Assembly (NCBI RefSeq): GCF_024166365.1
Contig: NC_064820.1
Span: 85,326,001 to 85,390,000, forward strand
DNA: 64,000 nucleotides
Direction of reading: 5' to 3'
Source of the DNA: Elephas maximus indicus
Taxonomy: Eukaryota; Chordata; Mammalia; Proboscidea; Elephantidae
The notes under the pieces are model-generated. The model was not told where the DNA came from, ran no database searches, and was given only the letters and a program-made list of their open reading frames with translations. The position numbers and the translations under genes were made by a program. Shown here in pieces: positions 47,018 through 60,250 of this stretch. Position 1 is the first letter of the stretch. Each line of letters begins with the position of its first letter.

Positions 47018-47634
47018 TGATTTAGGAAATAATACTGGAGTCATTATTCCCTATCCTTGAGGATAGAGAATGTGACCCAGCTAGAGCTGAGCTCACAAGG
47101 ACTCCCAGGTGACACTTCAACTGGGTCCTGAGGTATAAAGACAATAGATAAAATAACCTTGGAAGATGTCTTTCAAGGAACTTTTCACATAAGTCAGAAC
47201 ACAAAAGACTTTCCATTCATATCTTTTTCTAGTAGCATTTAGTGAAAAGAAATTTGTTGGACCAACGAAGACCCTCCTGACCATCGTTACTGAGACCTGT
47301 ACCAATGATGATTAAGAAAGACATTTCAAAATGTAAGATCACAGTTTCTGGCCAATTTGTGAAAAGATGAAGCTTTCAATGGTTTTGTCCATTTGTAATG
47401 TTAATATACACTGATGACCCTCTAACCTTCCTTGGACTCAGGCAGACATGGCTGTGTCAGCATGCTTGTCTCTTTTCCCACTTCTGTCTATTCTGTAATA
47501 TTCTCTGGACTCGGGCAGATATTAGCTCTGGCGGCATGCTTGTCCGCTTCTCAACTTCTGTCTTTTTGAATATGTGCCACATAAAACTTTCTTTTTGCTT
47601 TACTAAACTTTGTGATGTTTTTTCCCCTACAACA
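47018..47634 (+). mobile_element. LTR-like repeat, copy 2, with two tandem units
   Basis: Same element as at 13.3 kb, starting TGatttagga and probably ending 'cctacaaca'. It has two tandem units (about 47422-47493 and 47494-47571) rather than three, and ATAAAA at 47580 in place of AATAAA. Sequence past the poly(A) signal (ctttactaaactttgtgatg) is present here and missing in copy 1. Confidence 0.5.
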
Positions 47635-49382
47635 GCCTCAAACTTTGTCCTCTTCCATTCACAAGCAGGAATTCCACAAAGGAGTTACTAAATGAACAAG
47701 TGAAATGAGAAACTACAACATTGCTGAGCCAAACCCTTTTTTTGTGTTTTAGCCTGTTCATGTGTATTACCGGAACAAATTCTGTCAGTGCCAGATTAAC
47801 TGTCAAATGTTAAATGGCTAACTCACCAGTTCCTAAACTGAGAGCCACAGCAAACTCACAGGGAACTGAGAGATAGTTTAAATTTTTGAGGAAACACAGC
47901 AATATGTGACATATGCCACACACTGTACAAACTAACTCGAGGTATTTCATAGTTCCAACATTTGATTGTATGTCACACCATACCCAGAAGTGAAATTTTC
48001 CATTGGCAAGAAGTCAGTCACATGGCCACACCTATCTGGAAGAGACTTGGGGAAACATGGTCTTTAGCTGGGTAATCATGTGCTCAGGCAAAAGGAAGAA
48101 TTTTGGAAGACAGTGGGGTATAGAGAAAATATTCTTGTGCTTTTACACAGTTAAGTCTTTCTGGAAATTTTTACAGAAATGTGGGATATGGACTAAAAGC
48201 AAGCTGCAGAAGGTAATTTACAACTGTACAGATAGCACTTGAGAGGGTTACCTAACTTCAGAGGTATGTGTTTATACTTCAAGGGGGATGAGGTAAGGCC
48301 TGGGACTTGGGATGCATCACCAGGCTGTAAGGCTGGAGCCCCTGTAAAGATTTATTTACTGTACACTCTGAAAGGGTTAGAGTGAGAACTCATGATCCTT
48401 TCCATCTTGTCTTCAAGAAGCAGAGGCTTTTCCCCCTTCTTTTAGAAGGCAAGGGGTCAGCTATCTCTTCCTTCTACATCAACTCCCACATTTTCTCAGT
48501 ATTCCCCACCATCATCTCAGCACCACCATCACCACCACCAGTTGCCCTGGAGTCAATTCTGACTCATGAGACCCCATAAAATGTAGGGGAACATCTGGTT
48601 CTCTTCACATCTCCCCAAGAGTAAGAAAGAATTGAAGCAAGGGGAGTAAGCACGATTGTTTTTATATAAGTAATAATAATCTGTCTCTGATCCAAAAACC
48701 TCATGTGTACATTCAGGACAAAATTAATAAAGATAAATATTAAAAAAATCTAACAAAGACAATCACGATTTCCACCACATATTCTCTTATGAGGCTTATA
48801 TATATTTTTTTATATGAATATAGCATAATGCAGAAGAAATTTTCATACATTGGAAATACTGAAAATACTGCTTCCTCCTCCATAAGCCAAAATTCTTTCC
48901 TGTGACTCAAATGTGTTTAAAATGTATATCACTTTATAAATAATCTAGCAGTATAGTTTAGAAAGAAGAGATTTCTGCAATTAAACACTATTGGGAGTAT
49001 TGAAAAAAATCACATTTCTTTCCATGCGCCTTTCCCGTGAGTGGAAATGATCATTCACATTCTTCGATTTTCCAACCATCTTGATTAATAGAGTATTTTA
49101 CAATTCAGTTCTACACTTCACCAGATAGATACATTGTTGAAATTATCAAGAAAAAAATTATTGCTAAAAAAACTATCTTTTTTTAATTAAGCTTCACATA
49201 TATCAGGCAAACTCTGCTGCATCAGACCCTCTAGATTTAGCACATTTATATTATCTAATCCCAAATCCTATAAATAAGAATCTGTACAAGCAAGGCATTT
49301 TTGAAGATGTTTCACATCAGCTCTAGTGAATAATCACTGTATTCCTTCAATTAATGGAAAATTTATTTGGAGTAGTGTAGTC
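47635..49382. other. No gene recognised
   Basis: Unassigned AT-rich sequence apart from a (CAC)n-like run near 48520 and an AfroSINE tail fragment. Confidence 0.5.
48534..48590 (-). mobile_element. AfroSINE tail fragment, antisense
   Basis: 'gttgccctggagtcaattct' and 'gactcatgagaccccata' match the tail complement only. Confidence 0.55.
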
Positions 49383-49926
49383 TTAGTCATCTAGTGCTGC
49401 TATAATGGAAATATCACAAGTGAATGGCTTTAATGAAGAGGAATTTATTTTTCACAATCTAGCAGGCTTGTTATGTGTTATGTTAGGTGTCAATGAATCA
49501 GTTCCAATTCATAGTCCAAATTCAGGGCTTCAGGTCCAGGGGAAGGATTTCTCTCTCTGTCGGCTCTGGAGGAAAACCTTTCTCGTCAATACTCCCCTGG
49601 ACTAGGAGCTTCTCTGAGCAGGAACCCCAGGTCCAAAGGACATACTCTGCTCCGGGTGCTTCTTTCTTGGTGGCATGAGGTCCCCACTCTCTGTTTGTTT
49701 CCCTTTCCTTTCACCTCTTAAAGATGAAAGGTGGTGCAGGCCACACTCCAGGGAAACTCCCTTGACATTGGATCAGGGATGTGACTTTAGTAAGGGTGTT
49801 AAAATCCCACCCTAATCCTCTTTGACGTAAAATTACAATCACAAAATGGAGGATAATGACACAATACCAGGAATCACGGCCTAACAAAATTGACACATAT
49901 TTTGGGGGGACCCAATTCAACCCATG
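49383..49926 (-). mobile_element. MLT1-type LTR, antisense
   Basis: The left end is the complement of the MLT1 3' end ('cttagtcatctagtgctgct', 'ggaatttatttttcacaatc'). The right end 'tttggggggacccaattcaa' is the complement of its start. Nearly complete. Confidence 0.75.
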
Positions 49927-50204
49927 GAAAGTATCATGGCATTTATATCTGGAAGGGCCTGTAGGCCTCATACATTTGACAGTGAAATGAAAGCCAAGGA
50001 TGACCACACAGCACATCAGTGAAAATCTGGAACAAGAGTCAGTATTGACCAAAAATTAGTTCAATGTTTTTTAACACTGTATTTTCTCATACCTGAGAGT
50101 CAAATTTAAAAAAAAAAAATTTTGTTTTTGGATGGTTTTTGAGGTCATGTTGGTCCTTTCCTGTCAGTATACTCCTGTTCAACAGCAAAGCTTTTGTTAG
50201 GTGC

Positions 50205-50550
50205 CGTCGAGTCAGTTCTGACTCACAGTGACCCTATATACAACAGAATGAAACACTGCCCTGTCCCATGCCATCCTCACCATCATTGATATGCTTGAGT
50301 CTGTTATTGCAGCCAGTGTCAATCCATCTCATTGAGGGTCTTACTCTTTTTCACTGATACTCCAGAGACTCTACCAACTATGATGTCCTTCTCCAGGGAC
50401 TGATCCCTCCTGATAACATGTCGAAAGTTTGTGAGACGTAGTCTCTCCGTCCTCACTTCTAATAAGCATTCTGGTTGTACTTTTTCCAAGACAGAATTGT
50501 TCATTCTTCTGGTAGTCTGTCTATTCAATATTCTTTGCCAACACTGTAAT
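50205..50550 (-). mobile_element. RTE-type LINE 3' end, antisense
   Basis: The tail complement 'gtgccgtcgagtcagttctg' is at 50202, then 3' UTR, then minus-strand codons giving TERLRLTNFRHVIRRDQSLE, colinear with the 7.1 kb copy. Broken frame; 5' truncated. Confidence 0.7.
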
Positions 50551-50755
50551 TCGGCAATAGCAATTTTAAAAGTATAGTTTTTTGAATAATCCCCCTAGAA
50601 AGCAGGGAAAATCCATACAAACTTCTTTGTCAAATAAATTTTTCCCAATAAATTCTTCACAGCAATGAGCCAGAGATTCTCAATCTCAAAATAGTTACAT
50701 CTCTATAAAGTTTTGTCAAGCCATAGCTGTTCCACACAATAAAAACAAACAGTTC

Positions 50756-51741
50756 GAGAAGAACACATACTTTTGTGGTTACGAGGGGGGGAGGGAGGGA
50801 GGGTGGGAGAGGGTTTTTTACTGATTAATTAGTAGATAAGAACTGCTTTAGGTGAAGGGAAGGACAATACTCAATACATGGAAGGTCAGCTCAACTGGAC
50901 TGGACCAAAAGCAAAGAAGTTTCCGGGATAAAATGAATCCTTCAAAGGTCAGCGGAGCAAGGGCGGGGGTTTGGGGACCATGGTTTAAGGGGACTTCTAA
51001 GTCAATTGGCAAAATAATTCTATTATGAAAACATTCTGCATCCCACTTTGAAATGTGGCATCTGGGGTCTTAAATGCTAACAAGCGGCCATCTAAGATGC
51101 ATCAATTGGTCTCAACCCACCTGGATCAAAGGAGAATGAAGAACACCAAGGTCACATGATAACTAAGAGCCCAAGAGACAGAAAGGGCCACATGAACCAG
51201 AGACCTACATCATCCTGAGAGCAGAAGAACTAGTTGGTGCCCAGCCACAATCAACGACTGCCCTGACAGGGAGCGCAACAGAGAACCCCTGAGGGAGCAG
51301 GAGATCAGTGGGATGCAGACCCCAAATTCTCACAAAAAGACCATACTTAATGGTCTGACTGAGACTAGAGGAATCCCGGCGGTCATGGTCCCCAAACCTT
51401 CTGTTGGCCCAGGACAGGAACCATTCCCAAAGACAACTCATCAGACATGAAAGGGACTGGACAGTGGGTAGGAGAGAGATGCTGATGAAGAGTGAGCTAA
51501 TTATATCAGGTGGACACTTGAGACTGTGTTGGCATCTCCTGTCTGGAGGGGGGATGGGAGGATAGAGAGAGTTGGAAGCGGCAAAATTGTCATGAAAGGA
51601 GAGACTGGAAGGGCTGACTCATTAGGGGGAGAGCAAGTGGGAGTATGGAGTAAGGTGTATATAAGCTTATATGTGACAGTCTGACTTGATTTGTAAACGT
51701 TCACTTGAAGCTCAATAGAAGTTAATAAAAAACAAAACAAA
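50756..51741 (+). mobile_element. 5'-truncated L1 3' UTR with perfect duplication
   Basis: L1 3' UTR ending 'cacttgaagctcaatagaag' and an A-rich tail. Flanked by the exact 15-base duplication aaaaacaaacagttc (50741-50755 and 51742-51756). Only about 150 bases separate it from the next L1 in the same orientation. Confidence 0.9.
50784..50812 (+). repeat. G-rich tract in an L1 3' UTR
   Basis: 'gggggggagggaggg' and 'agggtgggagaggg' occupy the polypurine spot also present at 11161 and 58427 in the other L1 3' UTRs. Confidence 0.85.
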
Positions 51742-53161
51742 AAAAACAAACAGTTCTTGGTAATAATTGATATTTCAGTATGAACAAGCACCTCATTTGC
51801 TCTTTAAAATGTATTACTCCATGAGCCAAAAACTATTTTCAAAAATTTCTTCCCTATTCAAAGTAATCTTATAACATTAAAAAATTATGAAGTAAAATAG
51901 AGACAGGGCCAAGATGGCAGAATAGCCAGACACTTCTGGCGATCCCTCTTATAACAAAGAGCCGAAAAAAAGTGAAACAATTATGACAAGCTAGGAGCCC
52001 TGAACATCAAAGGCAAAGCAGAAAATGGACTGAGCAGCATGGGGAGAGAGAAACAGTTCAGAAGCAGAGACGAGTTGCTGGACCCAAATCACCAGGATCC
52101 CTCAGGCACCATTCCTGGAAGTAGCTGCAGCAGTCTGGTAGTAGCATTCAGCTGCAGTTTCCTCAGGGAGAATCAGCCAGCTGCAAAGCCTACTCACACC
52201 TCCGGAACCAGAGAAGAATGGCGCTTTCAGCAAAAGCTAAGTACTTGCATATATTTTACTGCCCCCCTGGCCCCCAAGCCATCTTCAGAGGCTGTTGATT
52301 TTCCTGGGCCTGAGATAGGGCCTGTTGAACATCCGGAGCCATTCTCCCGTCCTTGGAGAAGGAATAAATATGCAATTGGGGGAAAAGATAATTTACCAGC
52401 TCCACTAACCTGAGGACTGCAGGAAAGAAGTGGCTCCTGTCCAGGCATAAATGGTCCATGGACTTTGAGCACCTTTCCCCTCTGCATGGACTTGTGTGGG
52501 CCTATTTCAGGAGAATAGGCCCTTGTTGGCAGACTCCAACCATTTCAGCTGTGTGGTGGAGAGGTTGATCTTTGATATTTGACACCGCTTTGCCTATTAA
52601 ACAGGGTCCTCACATACCCACACCAGGGGCATAAGGACTGGTGGCTCCACTCAGGTCACCCAGCCACCCGCGACAGGGGTCCAACGAAAACTGATACTTC
52701 CCAGTCCTTACAACCAAAAGCATTGGGTGCCCATGGTCTGTCTATAAAACCTGCCCACTCGTACACTCTAGGGAACAGGGATGTGCCCTCCTCACAGACA
52801 CTCGGGGGATGGTTCTCAGCCCCCTGCCTTGTTTAGATTGTGACCCCCGCTGCAACCAGATACCAGTACTTACACCAATAATCCCTGCCCCTCTGAGACT
52901 GTAGGACAGAGCCTGTACCACACACTTGATGAGCTACCTGGACATCTAAGCTGAATTCATACGAGAAACCTGAATGGACTCCTAGAATGATATACCTGAT
53001 AACAGCTCTAGCCATCTGGTGACAGGACATCAGAGCTTCAAAGATGAAAATAATGAAGCTAGCTCACTCGAGCAACCCATTTGGGCATATCAAAACAAAA
53101 CAAAGCAAGAAGCTAGGATACAGTAAGCAAACATAAAATAAATTAATACAACAACTTATAG

Positions 53162-54173
53162 ATGGTTTGGAGACAACAGTCAATATCCAGTCGCATAAAG
53201 AAACAGACCTTGACTGCTTCAACAAGTTCTCAATACAAAGAATAAAGGGATCTTCTGGATGAAGGTGGCTTCCTGGAATTACCAGATGCAGAATTTAAAA
53301 GATTAATATACAGAACTCTTCAAGATATTAGAAAGGAGATCAGGCAACATGCAAAACAAGCCAAGGAACACACAGATAAAGAAGTTGAAGAAATTAAAAC
53401 AAAAACATAATGAAAAATTTAATAAGCTCCAAGAATCTATAGAGAGACAGCAATCAGAAATTCAGAAGATTAACAATAAAATTACAGAAGTAGACAACTC
53501 AATAGAAAGTCAGAGGAGCACAACTGAGCAAATGGAAGGCAGAATTGGTGAGCTTGAAGATAAAGCACTTGGCACCAATATATTTGAAGAAAAAATTAAA
53601 AAAAAAAAGAATTTAAAAAATGCAGAAATCTTAAGAATCCTGTGGGACTCTATCAAGAGAAATAACCTACGAGTGACTGGAGTACCAGAACAGCGAAGGA
53701 TAACAGAAAATACAATAGAATTGTTGAAGATTTGTTGGCAGAAAACTTCCCTGATATTGTGAAAGATGAAAAGGTATCTATCCAAGATCCTCATTGAACT
53801 CCACATAAGGTAGATGTTAAAAGAAAGTCACCAAGACATATTATAATCAAACTTGCAAAAACCAAAGCTAAAGAGAGAATTTTAAGAGCAGTTACAGGTA
53901 AACAAAAAGTCACCTACAAAGGAGAGACAATATAAGAATAAGCTCAGACTACTTGGCAGAAACCATGCAGGCAAGAAGGCAATGGGATGATTTATATAAA
54001 GCATTGAAGGAAAAAAATTGCCAGCCAAGAATCATATATCCAGCAAAACTGTCTCTCAAATATGAAGGTGAAATTAGGAAATTTCCAGAAAACAGAAGAT
54101 TAGGGAATTTGTAAAAACCAAACCAAAACTACAAGAAATACTAAAGGGAGTTCTTTGGTTAGAAAATCAATAA
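53162..54173 (+). pseudogene. L1 ORF1 remnant
   Basis: The start codon at 53162 gives MVWRQQSISSRIKKQ, matching the start of ORF1 in the antisense copy (MARRQQSISSHIKKQ). A Gln/Glu/Lys-rich coiled coil follows (about 53340-53570), then the RNA-binding domain with the block NCQPRIIYPAKLS near 54020 and the end LENQ before the stop at 54171. ORF1p is the trimeric RNA chaperone that coats L1 RNA. Several frameshifts, for example after 53400 and near 53760, interrupt it. Confidence 0.85.
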
Positions 54174-54571
54174 TATTGCAGTATCGATCCAAGACTAGAA
54201 CACTGGACAGAGCAATCAGATGTCAACTCAGACAGGGATATCACAAAAATAAACCAATATTTAAAGAAAACAATAAAGAGGAACTAAGAAATGTAGTCAT
54301 ACATCTTTATACGGAGAGGAAGACAAGGCAATATAAAGAATTAAAAGTTAGGTTTAAACTTAGAAAAATAAGGGTAAATATTAAGGTAACCACAAAGGAA
54401 ACTAACTATCCTACTCAACAAAATAAAATACAAGAAAAAAATACAGACTCAGCAGAAACAAAATCAACAACAACAAAGAAGAGGAAGAAACAACATATGA
54501 AGACAAACCACTCAGCACAAAAAATTAAGTGCAAAAAAGAAACTGTCAATAACACACAAAAAAAGACAAAA

Positions 54572-57500
54572 ATGACAGCAGTAAACTCATACCTATCTAT
54601 AATTACAGTAAATGTAAATGGACTAAATGCACCAATAAAAATACAGAGAGTGGCAGAATGGATTAAAAAACACGATCTGTCTATATGCTGCCTACAAGAG
54701 ACACACCTTAGGCTTAGAGACACAAACAAACTAAAACTCAAAGGATGGGAAAAAAGTATCAAGCAAACAACAATCAAGAAAGAGCAGGAGTCTATTTCTG
54801 ACAAAATAGACTTTAAAGTTAAATCCATCAGAAAGGATAAGGAAGGACACTATATAATGATTAAAGGGACAATACACCAAGAAGAATATAACCATATTAA
54901 ATATTTATGCACCCAATGACAGGGCTGCAAGATACATAAAACAAACTATCAGCATTGAAAAGTGAGACAGCTCCACAAGAATAGTAAGAGACTTCAACAC
55001 AGCACTTTTGGTGAAGGACAGGACATCCAGAAAGAAGCTCAGTAAAGACATGGAAGATCTATATGCAGCAAAAAATCAACTTGACCTCATAGGAATGTAC
55101 AGAACACTCCACCCAACAGCAACCAAGTATACTTTCTTTTCTAGTGCACATGGAACATTCTCTAGAATAGACCACATATTAGGTCATAAAGCAAGCCTTA
55201 GCAGAATCCAAAACACTGAAATATTACAAAGCATATTCTCTGACCATAAGGCCATAAAAGTAGAAATCAGTAACAGAAAAAGCAGAGAAAACAAATCAAG
55301 CACTTGAAACTGAACAATACCCTGCTCAGAAAAGACTGGATTATAGAAGACATTAAGGATGGAATAAAGAAATTCAGAGACTCCAATGAGAATGAAAACA
55401 CTTCCTATCAGAACCTTTGGGACGCAGCAAAAGCAGTGCTCAGAGGTCAATTTATATCAATAAGTGCACACATACAAACAGAAGAAACGGCCAAAATCAA
55501 AGAATTATCCCTAAAACTTGAACAAATAGAGAGCAGCAAAAGAAACCCTCAGGCACCAGAAGAAAGCAAATAATAAAAATTAGAGTAGAATTAAATGAAG
55601 TAGAGAACAGAAAAACAATTGAAAGAGTTAACATGACCAAAAGCTGGTTCTTTGAAAAAATTAACAGAATTGATAAACCATTGGCCAAACTGAAAAAAGA
55701 AAAACAGGAGAGGAAGCAAATAACCCAAATAAGAAATGAGATGAGCTCTTATACTACACACCCAACTGAAATGAAAAGAATCATATCAGATTACTATGAA
55801 AAATTGTACTCTAACGAATTTGAAAACCTAGAAGAAATGGATGAATTCCTAGAAACACACTACCTACCTAAACTAACACAAACAGAGGTAGAACAACTAA
55901 ATAGACCCATAACAAAAGAAGAGATTGAAAAGGTAATCAAAAAAACTCCCAACAACAAACAAAAGCCCAGGCCCGGACGGCTTCACTGTGGAATTCTACC
56001 AAACTTTCAGAGAAGAGTTCACACCACTACTACTAGAGGTATTTCAGAGCATAGAAAGGGATGGAATATTCCCAAACTCATTCTGTGAAGCCAGCATATC
56101 CCTGATACCAAATTCAGATGAAGACACCACAAAAAAAAGAAAATTACAGACCTATATCCCTCATAAACTTAGATGCAAAAATCCTCAACAAAATTCTAGC
56201 CAATAGAATGCAACAACGTATCAAAAAAATAATTCACCATGATCAAGTAGGATTCATACCAGGTACGCAGGGATGTTTCAATATTAGAAAAACAATGTAA
56301 CCCATCATATAAATAAAACAAAAGACAAGAACCACATGATTTTATCAATTGATGCAGAAAAGGCATTTGACAAAGTTCAACACCCATTCTTGATAAAAAC
56401 TCTCAGCAAAATAGGAAAAGAAGGAAAATTCCTTAACTTAATAAAGGACATTTATACAAAGCCAACAGCCAACATCAACCTAAATGGAGGGAGTCTGAAA
56501 GCATTCCACTTCAGATCGGGAACCAGACAAGGATGCTGTTTATCACTACTCTTATTCAACATTGTGCTGGAGGTCCTAGCCAGAGAAATTAGGCTAGATA
56601 AAAAAGTAACAGGCATCCAGATTGGTAAGGAAGAAGTAAAAGTATCTCTACTTGCAGATATCATGATCTTATACACAGAAAACCAGAAAGAATCTTCAAG
56701 AAAACTACTGAAACTAATAGAAGAGTTCAGCAGAGTATCAGGAGAAAAGAAAAACATATAAAAATCAGTTGGATTCCTCTACACCAACAGAAAGAACATC
56801 AAGGAGGAAATCACCAAATCATTACCATTTACAGTAGCCCCCGAGACAATAAAATACTTAGGAATAAATCTTACCAGAGATGTAAAAGACCTATACAAAG
56901 AAAACTACAAGACACTACTGCAAGAAACTAAAAGGACCTACATAAGTGGAAAAACATGCCTTGCTCATGGATAGGAAGACTTAACATTATAAAAATGTCT
57001 TTTCTACCAAAAGCCATCTATAGATACAATGCAATTACGACCCAAATTCCAACGACATTTTTTAATGAGATGGAGAAACAAATCACCAACTTTATATGGA
57101 GGGGAAAGAGGCTCCGGATAAGCAAAGCATTACTGAAAAAGAAGAACAAAGTGGGAGGCCTCACTCTACCTGATTTTAGAAACTTTTATACCTCCAAAGT
57201 AGTCAAAATAGCCTGGTACTTGTACAACAACAGATACATAGACCAATGGGACAGAATTGAGAATCCAGACATAAATCCATCCACATATCAGCAGTTGATT
57301 TTTGACAAAGGCCCAAAGTCTGTTAAATGGGGAAGTGACAGTCTTTTTAACAAATGGTGGTGACATAACGGGATATCCATCTGCAAAAAAATGAAATGAG
57401 ACCCATACCTCACACCATGCACAAGAACTAACTCAAAATGGATCAAAGACCTAAATGTAAAATCTAAGATGATAAAGATCTTGGAAGAAAAATTAGGAAC

Positions 57501-58366
57501 AACGCTAGGAGCCCTCATACATGGTATAAACAATATACAAAACATTACTAACTGCGCAGAAGAGAAACCAGATCACTGGGAGCTCCTAAAAATCAAACAC
57601 CTATGCTCATGCAAAGACTTCACCAAAAGAGTAAAAAGATTACCTACAAACTGGGAAAAAGTTTTTAGCTATGACATTTCCAATCAGTGCCTGATCTCTA
57701 AAATCTACATGATACTGCAAAAACTCAACTACAAAAAGACATAACCCAATTAAAAAATGGGCAAAATATATAAACAGGCACTTCACTAAAGAAGACATTC
57801 AGGTCGCTAACAGATACATGAGGAAATGCTCACCATCATTAGCCATTACAGAAATGCAAATCAAAACTAAAAGGAAATTCCACCTCACTCCAAAAAGGTT
57901 GGCATTAATCCAGAAAACACAAAATAGTAAATGTTTGTGAGGTTATGGAGAGACTTGAACACTAATACACTGCTGGTGGGAATGTAAAATGGTACAATCA
58001 CTTTCAAAATCAATTTGGCACTTCCTTAAAAGACTAGAAATAGAACTACCATATGATGCAGCAATCCCACTCCTTGGAATATATCCTAGAGAAATAAGAG
58101 GCTTTACCTGAACAGATATACGCACACCCATGTTCATTGCAGCACCGTTTACAATAGCAAAAAGCTGGAGGCAGCCAAGGTGCCCATCAACGGATGAATG
58201 GATAAATAAATTATGGTATATTCACATAATGGAATACTACGCACTGATAAAGAACAGTGATGAATCTGTGAAACATTTCATAACATGGAGGAACCTGGAA
58301 GGCATTATGCTGAGTGAAATTAGTCAGTTGAAAAAGGACAAATATTGTATAAGACCACTATTATAA
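54572..58366 (+). pseudogene. L1 ORF2 remnant (endonuclease-reverse transcriptase)
   Basis: Starts MTAVNSYLSIITVNVNGLNA, the usual endonuclease start, with QETHL near 54700. Reverse transcriptase blocks follow: [11 protein letters not shown] (55640), [13 protein letters not shown] (56340) and [19 protein letters not shown] (about 56515-56570). The catalytic box reads LADI instead of F/YADD because the second Asp codon is Ile at 56660. The C terminus ends DKYCIRPLL before the stop at 58364. It is split into at least nine frames, so it cannot encode a working enzyme. Confidence 0.9.
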
Positions 58367-59479
58367 GAACTGGAGAAATAGTTTAACCAGAGAAGAAAAT
58401 ATTCTTTCATGGTTAGGAGAGTGGGGAGCGAGGGAGGGAGAGAGGGAGAGGAATTTTTATTAATTAAATAGTAGATGAGAACTATTTTAGGTGAAGGGAA
58501 AGACAATACATAATACAGGAGAGGTCAACACAACTGGACTAAACCAAAAGCAAAGAAGTTTCCTGAATAAACTGAATGCTTTGAAGGCCAGCGTAGCAGC
58601 AGCAGGGGTTTGGGGACCATGGTTTCAGGGGACATCTAAGTCAATTGGAGTAATAAAATCTATTAAGAAAACATTCTGCATCCCACTCTGGAGAGTGGTG
58701 TCTGGGGTCTTAAACGTTAGCAAGCAGCCATCTAAGATGCATCAATTGGTCTCAACCCACCTGGATCAAAGAAGAAAGAAGAACACCAAAGACACAAGGT
58801 AATTATGAGCCTAAAAGACAGAAAGGACCACATAAACCTGAGCCTGAAAGCAGAAGAACTAGATGGTGCCCGGCTACAACCGATGACTGCCCTGACAGGG
58901 AACACAACAGAGAATCCCTGAGGGAGCAGGAGAGCAGTGGGATGCAGGCCCCAAATTCTCCTAAAAAGTCCAGACTTAATGGTCTGACTGAGACTAGAAG
59001 GACCCCCGGAGGTCATGGTCCCCAAACCTTCTTTTAGTTCAAGACAGGAACCATTCCCGAAGCCAACTTTTCAGACATGGATTGGACTGGACTATGGGAT
59101 AGAAAATGATACTGGTGAAGAATGAGCTGCTTGGATCAAGTAGACACATGAGACCATGTTGGCATCTCCTGTTTGGAGGTGAGATGAGAGGGCGGGGGCG
59201 GGGGGTGTCAGAAACTGGCCTAATGGACACGAAAATAGAGAGTGGAGGAAAGAAGTGTGCTGTCTCATTAGGGGGAGAGCAATTAGGAGTATACGGCAAG
59301 TTGTACGTAAATTTTTGTATGAGAGACTGACTTGATTTGTAAACTTTCACTTAAAGCACAATAAAATTTTTTTTATTTATGAGGTAAAATAAACACACAG
59401 AAAGGTACATAAGGCATATGTGTAGTTTAACAAATAATTAAAAATTTAAAACCCATTTAGCTACCCCTTGTGTCATGTC

Positions 59480-59675
59480 AAGGAGCCCTGGTGGTGCAGT
59501 GGTTAAGAATTTGACTGCTAACTGAAAGATCAGTGGTTTAAACCCACCAACTGCTCCATGTGGCAGTCTGCTTCCATAAAGATTACAGCCTTGGAAACCC
59601 TGTGGGGCAGTTCTACTCTGTCCTATAGGGTCACTATGAGTCTATTAGTTGAAATCAACTTGATGGCAACAAGTT
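59480..59675 (+). mobile_element. AfroSINE, long form
   Basis: 'ggagccctggtggtgcagtg' to 'gaaatcaacttgatggcaac', including the 'gtggcagtctgcttccataa' segment. Confidence 0.9.
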
Positions 59676-59689
59676 AGTTTGTTTTTTGG

Positions 59690-60250
59690 TTTGGGGTCAT
59701 AAAAGCTTTTCTAAAGTGGTTGTACCAGTTTACATGCCATCTATCATTGTGGGAAAGTTCCTGTTGCTCTGTTGCTCTATAGTCTCACCAAATTTGGTCT
59801 TGCCAGAGTTCTTAATTTGGTGATCATGTAATAGCATTTTGTTATGGATTTAATCTACATTTCATTGATTACTGAGTTTAGTCATCTTTTTATGTTTCTT
59901 GACCATTTGAATTTTCTTTTTCATCAAGTGCTTTTTTTTTTAATTGTTCTTATTGATTTATAGGAGTTCTTTATGTATTCTGAATACCAGGTATGTGATG
60001 GTTATATGAGTTGCAAACACTGTCTTCCACTGTGGCTTGTCTTTTTGCTTTCTTTGTCGTACCCACTGATGAACAGAAGGTTTCAATTTCAATGTAGTCT
60101 GAGTTATTAATTGTTTCCCTTTGGTTCTTCAGGTTTTGTTTAAAGAATGGTATATCCTGAGTAAAAGCCTTCTAAAGATCTTTTAATTTCTGATATTTTA
60201 CATTTATTTTCTTAATCTATCTGGGATTGATTCAGAGGGGGATTCATCAT
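59690..60250 (-). mobile_element. Old L1M ORF2 fragment
   Basis: Complement of an L1 ORF2 C-terminal part, with 'gtggttgtaccagtttacat' near 59718, 'gttctttatgtattctgaat' near 59966 and 'atctatctgggattgattca' near 60220. Strongly diverged. Confidence 0.65.

Larger units (their letters stand above)
51900..59376 (+). mobile_element. Near-full-length L1 (afrotherian), inactive
   Basis: The 7.48 kb element begins 'gagacagggccaagatggca', a typical L1 5' start, and ends with 'cttaaagcacaataaaa' plus a short tail. It is flanked by a 15-base target-site duplication with one mismatch (51885-51899 and 59377-59391, ttatgaAgtaaaata/ttatgaGgtaaaata). Order: 5' UTR about 1.26 kb, ORF1, spacer, ORF2, 3' UTR about 1 kb. 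Both frames are broken. Confidence 0.93.

Noticed and set aside
54155..54919. 254-codon frame as a novel gene
   Set aside because: It is the L1 ORF1-ORF2 spacer fused in frame to the ORF2 endonuclease start (NVNGLNAP...QETHL).
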